A stretch of DNA of 32,369 nt, from positions 1 through 32,369 of IMG/VR virus record IMGVR_UViG_3300005962_000004; one strand, 5' to 3'. Position 1 is the first letter of the stretch. Every line of letters begins with the position of its first letter. A model generated the notes under the pieces. The model saw nothing but the letters and a program-made list of their open reading frames with translations. It was not told the DNA's origin and made no database searches. A program made the translations under genes and the position numbers. Source of the stretch: a virus. Positions 14,534-19,655 of this stretch are shown here, one piece after another.

Positions 14534-14908
14534 TCAATCCAGGATCACACTCTTGCAATATGGACAGATAGTGTGATCCTCTGCTTTTTCAATACTGTGT
14601 CCGCACTCTGGGCACAATGGGGGTACCTCCACTCCCTCATCCTGGACAAGAACGTAAATGCCATTCTTGCCCAGGGGACGATATCCGCTGTGGCTAATGC
14701 CATCGCCATCCCACACCTCCACGACTGCATATGGAGTTTTGGGTTTCAGCAGATAGCTCGCCACCCAACGGAATCCGTTGTCCCTATCACTGCCGGCGAT
14801 TTTGAGCGCCTCAATTTTTCCTTCGACTACTCGCCAGCCGGCACTAAAACCGCCAGAGCCAAAATATTGATGGCCATTGCGGCAAACCAGCTCTTTTACC
14901 TTTTGCAT
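14534..14908 (-). CDS. C-terminal zinc-ribbon protein, unknown
   Basis: A 124-residue protein. Four cysteines near the end, Cys99/Cys102 ('CPECG') and Cys115/Cys118 ('CPYCK'), form a rubredoxin-like zinc ribbon; Cys9 and His12 near the N-terminus might add another site. The middle is beta-rich ('FRWVASYLLKPKTPYAVVEV'). AGGAAG lies upstream of the ATG, directly after element copy 2. Likely a nucleic-acid or protein binding accessory factor; no family recognised. Confidence 0.65.
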   Translation of the reverse strand: MQKVKELVCRNGHQYFGSGGFSAGWRVVEGKIEALKIAGSDRDNGFRWVASYLLKPKTPYAVVEVWDGDGISHSGYRPLGKNGIYVLVQDEGVEVPPLCPECGHSIEKAEDHTICPYCKSVILD

Positions 14909-15018
14909 TTTTACTTCCTGCCCCTGTTAGGCCGGGGCCAGCCGTTAGGATTTTGGGGGCAATCCTGCCCACCTGACCGCCCACCAGGCGACTGGTGGGC
15001 GGATGCTGGGCGGGATAG
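14909..15018 (-). promoter_or_regulatory. Structured leader element, copy 2
   Basis: 110 nt between two minus-strand genes. Hairpin 1 is 11 perfect pairs (14977-14987 with 14992-15002), with CCGCCC/GGGCGG where other copies have CTGCCC/GGGCAG. The invariant 11-mer is at 14965-14975. Hairpin 2 is GCCCC/GGGGC (14920-14938) with loop GGCCTAACA, next to the AGGAAG ribosome binding site. Confidence 0.8.
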
Positions 15019-15252
15019 CTATTTACCCTCTTTGGCAGTGGCGCGTTCCCGCGCCTTAATGTACTCTTCGAGTTCTCGAAGAGTATAAAACCTTAAAATG
15101 TGATTCTGATGCGGGTAAGACCTATCGGGGTGTACGTGGTAGGAGGGTTTTGCCCCCCATCCATCCTCCGGCAGGACGGTCTTGGCAGAGGTGACCGCCC
15201 AGGACATCCCTAACTTCCACAGACGTTTCGACAATGAATCTTTTTTGGACAT
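15019..15252 (-). CDS. Small unknown protein
   Basis: A 77-residue basic protein: 'MSKKDSLSKRLWKLGMSW', a middle with several His/Tyr/Pro ('SYHVHPDRSYPHQNHI') and a C-terminal helix ('LRELEEYIKARERATAK'). AAAGGAG stands ahead of the ATG and element copy 3 directly before it. It has no recognised domain. It lies between the 86-residue paralogue and the zinc-ribbon gene in the first minus-strand operon. Confidence 0.6.
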   Translation of the reverse strand: MSKKDSLSKRLWKLGMSWAVTSAKTVLPEDGWGAKPSYHVHPDRSYPHQNHILRFYTLRELEEYIKARERATAKEGK

Positions 15253-15363
15253 GTCTCTCTCCTTTCTCCCCCTGTAAGGCCGGGGGTCGCCGTATGGATT
15301 TTGGGGGCGATTCTGCCCACCTGACTGCCCACCAGGTGCCTGATGGGCAGATGCTGGGCGGAA
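15253..15363 (-). promoter_or_regulatory. Structured leader element, copy 3
   Basis: 111 nt between two minus-strand genes. Hairpin 1: 15325-15335 with 15340-15350, 11 pairs including one G-U. Invariant 11-mer at 15313-15323. A weak middle hairpin TCGCC/GGCGA follows, then hairpin 2 CCCCC/GGGGG (15268-15286) with loop GGCCTTACA, immediately before AGAAAGGAG. Very similar to copy 4. Confidence 0.85.
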
Positions 15364-15624
15364 TCAATGCCAGGGATCGTATAAGAGTCGCCCGTCTTTG
15401 GGGACATAAAGGGTACCGGGGTAATAGAAGTACTTCACATGGACGCCCCAGCCATCTTTGTACCTCCGTACTGAGTATTCCGGGCGGGAGTACTCGCCAT
15501 GATTCAGATAATACGTCCCGGTACGCCGGAATACACCCGGTCGTTGCGCCGATTCTACCAATTGCGGGATAGAACGGAGGTAATCCAGTGCTTCTTTCTT
15601 CGTGCGGAAGGATAAGGTTTTCAT
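15364..15624 (-). CDS. 86-residue unknown protein, paralogue A
   Basis: First gene of the first minus-strand operon. It begins 'MKTLSFRTKKEALDYLRSIP' (a strand plus helix) and has a Tyr-rich C-terminal half ending 'GRLLYDPWH'. The gene at 18696-18956 encodes a closely similar protein of equal length ('MKTLTFRTKSEALNYLRSIP' start, same last 11 residues), and the promoter and palindrome upstream are also shared. AAAGGAG precedes the ATG. No family recognised; the small size, dual copies and regulated promoter suggest a host-interaction or anti-defence type gene, which is inference. Confidence 0.7.
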   Translation of the reverse strand: MKTLSFRTKKEALDYLRSIPQLVESAQRPGVFRRTGTYYLNHGEYSRPEYSVRRYKDGWGVHVKYFYYPGTLYVPKDGRLLYDPWH

Positions 15625-15670
15625 TTTTAGTCTCCTTTCTTGGGTTTGGATTGGATCTGATTCTGCCTAC

Positions 15671-15698
15671 ATTATACCCAACGTTAGGTTTCTGTCAA
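15671..15698 (-). promoter_or_regulatory. Promoter of the first minus-strand operon
   Basis: On the minus strand TTGACA (15693-15698) and TATAAT (15671-15676) are separated by 16 bp. Both boxes are consensus. The upstream end of the -35 box touches the 37-nt palindrome. Confidence 0.85.
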
Positions 15699-15735
15699 GT
15701 GACGATTGTCATATGTTTTATATGACATTCGTCAC
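15699..15735. promoter_or_regulatory. Palindromic operator, copy A
   Basis: Arms of 16 nt, GTGACGATTGTCATAT and ATATGACATTCGTCAC, with a 5-nt centre (GTTTT) and one mismatch between arms. It abuts the -35 box of the minus-strand promoter. The same palindrome with a 4-nt centre is at 19025-19060. A dimeric or tetrameric regulator is implied. Confidence 0.8.
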
Positions 15736-15967
15736 CCATTCCTGTATTTGAGTCCAGGCGAACCATTTTCCCCTGACAGAAGTATCAGGACTGGAACAGT
15801 ACCTTATCAATTGAATTTCAAGCGGTTTAGGTGACAGCCCCCCTACTTAGTGCGGGGGCTTGGTAAAATCTTAGAATTAGATGATAATTTTCTCCCAACC
15901 CTTGACGGTCGCCGGGATAGAAATTTATCATTAAAGTATCTGCAATTTGTGCGAGAAAGGAGGCCAA
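15736..15967 (+). other. Intergenic region with hairpin and probable promoter
   Basis: No gene seen. AGCCCCC (15836-15842) pairs with GGGGGCT (15854-15860), a 7-bp hairpin followed by an AT-rich stretch. TTGACG (15902-15907) and TATCAT (15926-15931), 18 bp apart, form a moderate promoter for the plus-strand accessory genes starting at 15968. Confidence 0.5.
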
Positions 15968-16156
15968 ATGGGAAAACCTACATTGCAATTTCACCTCGTG
16001 CGTGATGGCGAGCGGTCATTCGCGATTATCGCGACACTCGCCGGGTGGTTGGTGGATCGAGTCGAGGCTCCCACTCTGGAGGAGGCCGAGCAGATTGCTC
16101 GGCAGAGAATAAGGGAGCTTGAGGAAGCAATTAGTAAGGAAAAGGAGGAACTATGA
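15968..16156 (+). CDS. Small unknown protein
   Basis: A 62-residue protein: an N-terminal beta region ('LQFHLVRDGERSFAIIATLA') and a C-terminal charged helix ('LEEAEQIARQRIRELEEAI'). Start at 15968 is supported by AAGGAGG 5 nt upstream. It is coupled to the following membrane protein by ATGA. First gene of the plus-strand accessory group. No family recognised. Confidence 0.6.
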   Translation: MGKPTLQFHLVRDGERSFAIIATLAGWLVDRVEAPTLEEAEQIARQRIRELEEAISKEKEEL

Positions 16157-16881
16157 GCAAAGTCTTAAAACGTATTTCTACGTACCTCTTTGGCGCATTT
16201 GGCATTGCGGTTTTTGGATTGGTCATCAGCCTGACCTATTCCGCTCTGGCAGTAATTTTCCCCGCTGATCTCATAAACCACATCTGGGGACTTGTGCTTT
16301 TTGACATCTCGGCGGTTGCCTGGGGACTGGCCTATGTCTATTTGAGCGAGACAATAGCACAGTACGCAATCGCCGCACTTGGATTTTTGACTGGCTTTGG
16401 TGGCACAATCATCATGATTGCCGCGGCTGTGCTGATGTCGAGTGGTCTGGCTGCAGGCGCAGACATCTCGCGCTGGATAAGCTACGGCTTTATCGTTGTT
16501 GCCGTCGTCCACCTCATCTTGCTCTATGCTCACCAGGCTGCCAAACCAGCCGTCCATGAGCAGATCGAGGTTGGCGTTGCACGCGGTGGGATTGTCAGTA
16601 CGGCGATTCGCCAAGCCGTGACTGAGCTGGAACAGCAGCAAGAGGAACTGGCGCGTGCAATCTATGGCGAGATCGTCAATCGCGTCAAGCGGGAGCTTGG
16701 GCTTGATGGCACGTCTGCTCCGCGCATGCGATTAGCCATCCCACCGCCTCCGCCGCACATCATAGCCCCCGCCACTCCTGCGCCTCCCGCGTCCATGATG
16801 CCATCTGTACAGCGTCCAATTGTGCCACGCGCGAGTGATGATGGCAATAAGCCATCGCCTTCAGGTGACGGAAAAAACTGA
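16153..16881 (+). CDS. Four-helix membrane protein with proline-rich tail
   Basis: A 242-residue protein. Four hydrophobic helices lie at about residues 12-36, 42-65, 69-97 and 107-125. They are followed by a coiled coil ('VTELEQQQEELARAIYGEI') and a Pro/Ala-rich disordered tail with 'PPPPP'. The tail should face the cytoplasm if the N-terminus does. No enzyme motif seen. In a phage accessory locus, beside an SH3 lipoprotein, it may act at the host envelope, for instance in exclusion of other phages; this is inference. Confidence 0.65.
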   Translation: MSKVLKRISTYLFGAFGIAVFGLVISLTYSALAVIFPADLINHIWGLVLFDISAVAWGLAYVYLSETIAQYAIAALGFLTGFGGTIIMIAAAVLMSSGLAAGADISRWISYGFIVVAVVHLILLYAHQAAKPAVHEQIEVGVARGGIVSTAIRQAVTELEQQQEELARAIYGEIVNRVKRELGLDGTSAPRMRLAIPPPPPHIIAPATPAPPASMMPSVQRPIVPRASDDGNKPSPSGDGKN

Positions 16882-16884
16882 GTA

Positions 16885-16926
16885 GCTCGCCGGCGGTGCG
16901 TACGCGCCCTCGCGCTGCCGGCGAGC
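16885..16926 (+). terminator. Hairpin after the membrane protein gene
   Basis: Perfect 10-bp arms GCTCGCCGGC (16885-16894) and GCCGGCGAGC (16917-16926) begin 3 nt after the stop codon. The 22-nt loop holds the GTG start of the next gene. No T tract. It may limit readthrough or mask the start. Confidence 0.5.
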
Positions 16927-17234
16927 TGGCACCGAATGAATTAGTGGCGTGGCTGAACGAACTTTCCGCCTCCGCCACTAACCGTGCCACTAACGCCGCC
17001 ACTAACGCCACTAACGGCAAAACTGCCGGCATGTGGCTGGAGATTGTAAAGGTCAAGGGTCGCCTTTACGTTCGCATTATGCGATGGCGACCGGGCAAGG
17101 GGAAGGAATTTGTCAAATATCTGGGTGCATTGAAGACAGTCAAAGAGCAAGGAGGTTATTATGCAGCCGAAGCGGAGCGGCTTGAGCGCAAGAGACTTGC
17201 AAGAGCTGGCCGAGAGGCTTGCATTGATGCTTAA
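16896..17234 (+). CDS. Unknown protein with Ala-Thr-Asn repeats
   Basis: A 112-residue frame from GTG 16896. The N-terminal part ('NELVAWLNELSASATN') leads into four Ala-Thr-Asn repeats coded by GCCACTAAC, then a basic beta domain ('MWLEIVKVKGRLYVRIMRW', 'KEFVKYLGALKTVKEQ') that could bind nucleic acid. The start is uncertain: GTG 16896 has no good ribosome binding site and lies in a hairpin loop; ATG 17031 would give only the basic domain. The last 74 nt overlap the next gene. Family not recognised. Confidence 0.5.
   Translation: MRTRPRAAGELAPNELVAWLNELSASATNRATNAATNATNGKTAGMWLEIVKVKGRLYVRIMRWRPGKGKEFVKYLGALKTVKEQGGYYAAEAERLERKRLARAGREACIDA
16974..17015 (+). repeat. GCCACTAAC cluster 1 (four copies)
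   Basis: Exact 9-mers at 16974, 16986, 16998 and 17007, spaced 12, 12 and 9 nt, all in frame as Ala-Thr-Asn. An inverted TTAGTGGC is at 16941-16948. Confidence 0.9.
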
Positions 17235-17403
17235 TCATGCAGGAGCATTCCCGGTCAGTGGAGTAACAGTAATTGAAGGATTTTTAATTTTCGCCGTAAA
17301 AATCCCCGGGCACTCCTTGAATTATGACAGGACGTCCAGGGTGTTATTGCTTGATGGAAAGGATGTGACGCTGTGGGCAGAACAAGAATCGCAATCATCT
17401 TGA
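17161..17403 (+). CDS. Small unknown protein
   Basis: An 80-residue protein with a helical first half ('ARDLQELAERLALMLNHAG') and a beta second half ('VTVIEGFLIFAVKIPG', 'RVLLLDGKDVTLWAE'). AGGAGG precedes ATG 17161 at 5 nt, a stronger start than that of the gene it overlaps. Its end overlaps the GTG of the SH3 lipoprotein. No family recognised. Confidence 0.6.
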   Translation: MQPKRSGLSARDLQELAERLALMLNHAGAFPVSGVTVIEGFLIFAVKIPGHSLNYDRTSRVLLLDGKDVTLWAEQESQSS

Positions 17404-17762
17404 GTACCATTGTGTTAGTGGCATGCCTGCCGCTTAACCGCGCCACTAACTACGCCACTAACTACGCCACTAACTCTGCTACGCCACTAACACCGACAGC
17501 AACTAACGCCACTAACTCTGCTGTGCTACTTACGCGCGCCACTAACATTTGTATTGTGACAGCCTGGTGGCTCAACGTGCGCTCAGGGCCTGGAATCGAG
17601 TATCAAGCGATTGGCCATTATGAGCGCGGTGAGACTGTTATCATCCTGCGTGAGGCTCACGCAAAAGATAATGGAAAATGGGGACACACGGGCAAAGGAT
17701 GGATTAATTTGCGATTTGTTGATTGCCGGCCAGATGTCCCCCTTATAGAGGCCGGCCATTAG
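17373..17762 (+). CDS. SH3-domain lipoprotein (secreted)
   Basis: A 129-residue protein from GTG 17373. The N-terminus has a short basic part, a hydrophobic helix ('IAIILSTIVLVAC') and a lipobox Leu-Val-Ala-Cys with Cys18 as the lipid site. A Thr/Asn-rich linker made of Ala-Thr-Asn repeats follows, then a bacterial SH3 domain ('WLNVRSGPGIEYQAIG', ending with 'KGWINLRFVDC'). It should be anchored outside the cell membrane and bind wall peptide. Phage lipoproteins of this size often block superinfection; that role is inference. It overlaps the preceding gene by 31 nt. Confidence 0.75.
   Translation: MGRTRIAIILSTIVLVACLPLNRATNYATNYATNSATPLTPTATNATNSAVLLTRATNICIVTAWWLNVRSGPGIEYQAIGHYERGETVIILREAHAKDNGKWGHTGKGWINLRFVDCRPDVPLIEAGH
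17442..17546 (+). repeat. GCCACTAAC cluster 2 (six exact copies plus variants)
   Basis: Exact copies at 17442, 17454, 17466, 17483, 17508 and 17538; variants GCAACTAAC at 17499 and GCTACTTAC at 17525. The exact copies are in frame as Ala-Thr-Asn except the copy at 17483, which sits in a shifted phase. An inverted GTTAGTGGC is upstream at 17414-17422. Confidence 0.85.
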
Positions 17763-17769
17763 ACGTTGC

Positions 17770-18582
17770 TTACAGCGCGTCGATACCCATGCGCACAGCG
17801 GCTTGGATGGACACGTTGCGGACAAGTATGTCATTGTCCTTAATACCGAGGATAATAATCTGTTTGGCAGGCGCACCAATGCGTTCCGCCGCCTCTATCG
17901 CGCTTATGCGGCACGATGGGGAATCGCAGCATCGCAGCACGTGTTCCAAAATATGGAGCGCTGGTTCACCGATGAAACCGGCGGCTTTTACAGCCGCCAC
18001 CTGCAAGCGGTGGTCAGGCGACGGCTGCAATAGGGCGCGCTCCAGGATAGGTAGTGCGCGGACACCAAAATAGCCCGCGAACTCCACTGCTAAAGCAGCA
18101 TTATAAATGCTGGCAGTCTGTTGCTGAACAATCTGGAAGGCCTCTTCCTCGCCCTCCAGGTGGTAGCATCCGATAACGGACGCTGCCCACAGTAACGTCC
18201 TTTCGGTCTGGGGATACCCCTGGCGATAGGCCGCCATGATTAACTCGGCTGCCTGGCGCATCCCATCTGCGTCGTCTACCTTCCACGGGCCGGCGACGAC
18301 CGTGTAGCCTGAGGCATCCCAGCCGCCAACATATATTTTACAGTCTCCGACTGGAGAGACAAGGAGGATGTAATCCTCCCTCATTCTTTCACTTCGCTCA
18401 TCCTCCCCCCAATCGTCCGCCTCGCCCCACAAGTCCGCGGGGTCCCACAAGGAGGCTGATCCTCGAAGCGGAGCATTAAGGACATAATGTCCTTGCTCGT
18501 CCTGCGTCAAGAACGAGCCAGCCTTCCAAGAGTACATCGCCCCCTCCCTGTCTTGCACGACATCAAAAGCTAAATATTCCAT
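17770..18582 (-). CDS. HEAT-repeat protein
   Basis: A 270-residue protein. The N-terminal ~125 residues are acidic and beta-like with Trp-Gly-Glu-Asp clusters ('DLWGEADDWGEDERSE'). From about residue 150 there are four helical repeats of ~32 residues: 'AALAVEFAGYFGVRALPILE', 'VAAVKAAGFIGEPALHILEH', 'ISAIEAAERIGAPAKQIIIL', 'VSIQAAVRMGIDAL'. This is the HEAT/PBS-lyase pattern, a protein-binding scaffold. It is the second gene of the second minus-strand operon, separated from the first by element copy 4. Partner unknown. Confidence 0.7.
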   Translation of the reverse strand: MEYLAFDVVQDREGAMYSWKAGSFLTQDEQGHYVLNAPLRGSASLWDPADLWGEADDWGEDERSERMREDYILLVSPVGDCKIYVGGWDASGYTVVAGPWKVDDADGMRQAAELIMAAYRQGYPQTERTLLWAASVIGCYHLEGEEEAFQIVQQQTASIYNAALAVEFAGYFGVRALPILERALLQPSPDHRLQVAAVKAAGFIGEPALHILEHVLRCCDSPSCRISAIEAAERIGAPAKQIIILGIKDNDILVRNVSIQAAVRMGIDAL

Positions 18583-18695
18583 GTTTTTTCTCCTTTCTCC
18601 CCCTGTCAGGCCGGGGGCCGCCGTATAGATTTTGGGGCGATTCTGCCCACCTGACTACCCACCACCTTGCGGTGATGGGCAGATGCTGGACAGAA
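18583..18695 (-). promoter_or_regulatory. Structured leader element, copy 4
   Basis: 113 nt between two minus-strand genes. Hairpin 1: 18655-18666 with 18671-18682, 12 pairs with two G-U and a GCAA tetraloop; its inner pairs CACC/GGTG replace CAGG/CCTG of copy 3. Invariant 11-mer at 18643-18653. Hairpin 2: CCCCC/GGGGG (18599-18617) with loop GGCCTGACA before AGAAAGGAG. Confidence 0.85.
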
Positions 18696-18956
18696 TCAAT
18701 GCCAGGGATCGTATAAGAGTCGCCCATCTTTGGGGGCATAAAAGGTGCCGGGGTAGTAGAAGTATGCCACGTGGATCCCCCAGCCATCTTTATAGCGACG
18801 TACTGAGTATTCGGGGGAGGAGTACTCGCCGTGATGCAGACAATATACCCCGGCGGGCCAAAATACACCCGGTCGTTTCGTTGATTCCTCCAACTCCGGA
18901 ATGGAGCGGAGATAGTTCAGTGCTTCGGATTTGGTACGGAAAGTCAGGGTTTTCAT
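18696..18956 (-). CDS. 86-residue unknown protein, paralogue B
   Basis: First gene of the second minus-strand operon and a close relative of the protein at 15364-15624: same length, same start and identical last residues 'KDGRLLYDPWH', with most changes conservative. One difference is 'GVYCLHHGEY' where paralogue A has 'GTYYLNHGEY'. AAAGGAG precedes the ATG. The whole unit (operator, promoter, gene and element) is duplicated, so the two proteins are likely expressed together. Confidence 0.7.
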   Translation of the reverse strand: MKTLTFRTKSEALNYLRSIPELEESTKRPGVFWPAGVYCLHHGEYSSPEYSVRRYKDGWGIHVAYFYYPGTFYAPKDGRLLYDPWH

Positions 18957-18996
18957 GGTTGGTCTCCTTTCTTTGTTAGGATTGAATTCTACCCAA

Positions 18997-19024
18997 ATTA
19001 TACCTATCGTTAGGTTTGTGTCAA
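18997..19024 (-). promoter_or_regulatory. Promoter of the second minus-strand operon
   Basis: On the minus strand TTGACA (19019-19024) and TATAAT (18997-19002), 16 bp apart. It is nearly identical to the promoter at 15671-15698 and also touches the palindrome. Confidence 0.85.
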
Positions 19025-19060
19025 GTGACGATTGTCATATGTTTATATGACATTCGTCAC
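19025..19060. promoter_or_regulatory. Palindromic operator, copy B
   Basis: Arms GTGACGATTGTCATAT and ATATGACATTCGTCAC with a 4-nt centre (GTTT). It lies between divergent promoters: the minus-strand -35 box is adjacent and the plus-strand -35 box is 11 bp away. The ribbon-helix-helix gene at 19145 is the natural candidate for its binding protein. Confidence 0.8.
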
Positions 19061-19071
19061 CTGTTTATGCA

Positions 19072-19099
19072 TTGACAAATCTGTACAATCCGTTATAAT
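19072..19099 (+). promoter_or_regulatory. Promoter of the regulator and replication genes
   Basis: TTGACA (19072-19077) and TATAAT (19094-19099) with a 16-bp spacer; both consensus. It would drive the regulator at 19145 and the replication genes beyond. Confidence 0.85.
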
Positions 19100-19144
19100 G
19101 TTGCCAGTTGATAGTGATTGGTAAATTCTTTCGCAGGAGGTCGT

Positions 19145-19348
19145 ATGCAGGTAAACGTAAATTTATTAGACGAGGATGTCCGAATGCTGGATCAGATGAT
19201 GGCAGAGGACGCATACGTCAATCGGTCGGCGTGGGTACGGCGACTCATCCGCCAAGAGTGGGCTCGGCGGTATAGCAAGCCGAACCCGGCTATTAGCGTA
19301 GCGGACGCAACAACAGCGGCAAGGGCTATTAAGGGGGAAAACGCATGA
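19145..19348 (+). CDS. Ribbon-helix-helix transcription regulator
   Basis: A 67-residue protein. 'MQVNVNLLDEDVRMLDQMM' is a short beta strand leading to helix A, followed by 'VNRSAWVRRLIRQEWARRY' as helix B: the MetJ/Arc/CopG-like layout in which paired strands read DNA. The C-terminal ~25 residues are a loose Ala/Thr-rich tail. ATG 19145 has AGGAGGT just upstream; an in-frame TTG at 19118 would put the ribosome site inside the gene. The gene starts 85 nt from palindrome B and is probably its autoregulator and controller of both minus-strand operons. It overlaps the next gene by ATGA. Confidence 0.75.
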   Translation: MQVNVNLLDEDVRMLDQMMAEDAYVNRSAWVRRLIRQEWARRYSKPNPAISVADATTAARAIKGENA

Positions 19349-19605
19349 TTACCATGACCCGTACTGAGTACCTGCGAGCGCTCACCGCCCGCTTTGGCTA
19401 TCACGCCAGAATCCCAGCGGAATTTATGACCGCTGGAGAATTGCTGGAAATCCTTGAAGAAATGGAGGCGCTAAAACATGGGCTTGCTGCACAGGATCAT
19501 GACAGGAACAACCACCGTACGGGATGCGTACCTGACAGTGGCAATCATCGTGATTGCGTTGATTGCCGGTGTACTGTTGGGACTGCTGATGAGATAACGG
19601 AATAA
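19345..19605 (+). CDS. Small unknown protein
   Basis: An 86-residue frame coupled to the regulator by ATGA. The first ~50 residues look coding ('RTEYLRALTARFGYHARIP', 'AGELLEILEEMEAL'). The rest is Cys/His/Asn-rich and out of character, and there it overlaps a better small membrane-protein frame (19478-19597). The C-terminal part may thus be constrained by the overlapping gene rather than by its own function. No family recognised. Confidence 0.5.
   Translation: MITMTRTEYLRALTARFGYHARIPAEFMTAGELLEILEEMEALKHGLAAQDHDRNNHRTGCVPDSGNHRDCVDCRCTVGTADEITE
19478..19597 (+). CDS. Tiny single-pass membrane protein, overlapping
   Basis: A 39-residue protein in another frame inside the preceding gene. 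'MGLLHRIMTGTTTVRDAYL' is followed by a single hydrophobic helix of ~20 residues ('VAIIVIALIAGVLLGLLMR') ending in Arg, a neat membrane anchor. GGAGG lies 9 nt before ATG 19478. Such a clean helix is not expected by chance in an out-of-frame reading. Function unknown. Confidence 0.5.
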   Translation: MGLLHRIMTGTTTVRDAYLTVAIIVIALIAGVLLGLLMR

Positions 19606-19655
19606 CCGTAAAACCGCCACAAAAGGCGGCATTCCCCAAAAAAGGAGATGAAGCA

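Noticed and set aside
14366-15088. Long plus-strand frame opposite the minus-strand operon
   Set aside because: It crosses two structured elements and two well-marked minus-strand genes with good ribosome sites.
14424-15363. Integron cassette array (small genes with attC sites)
   Set aside because: Copy 2 has GCCTAAC, which fits one attC core, but the other copies do not, no GTTRRRY partner is at the far end and no integrase is present.
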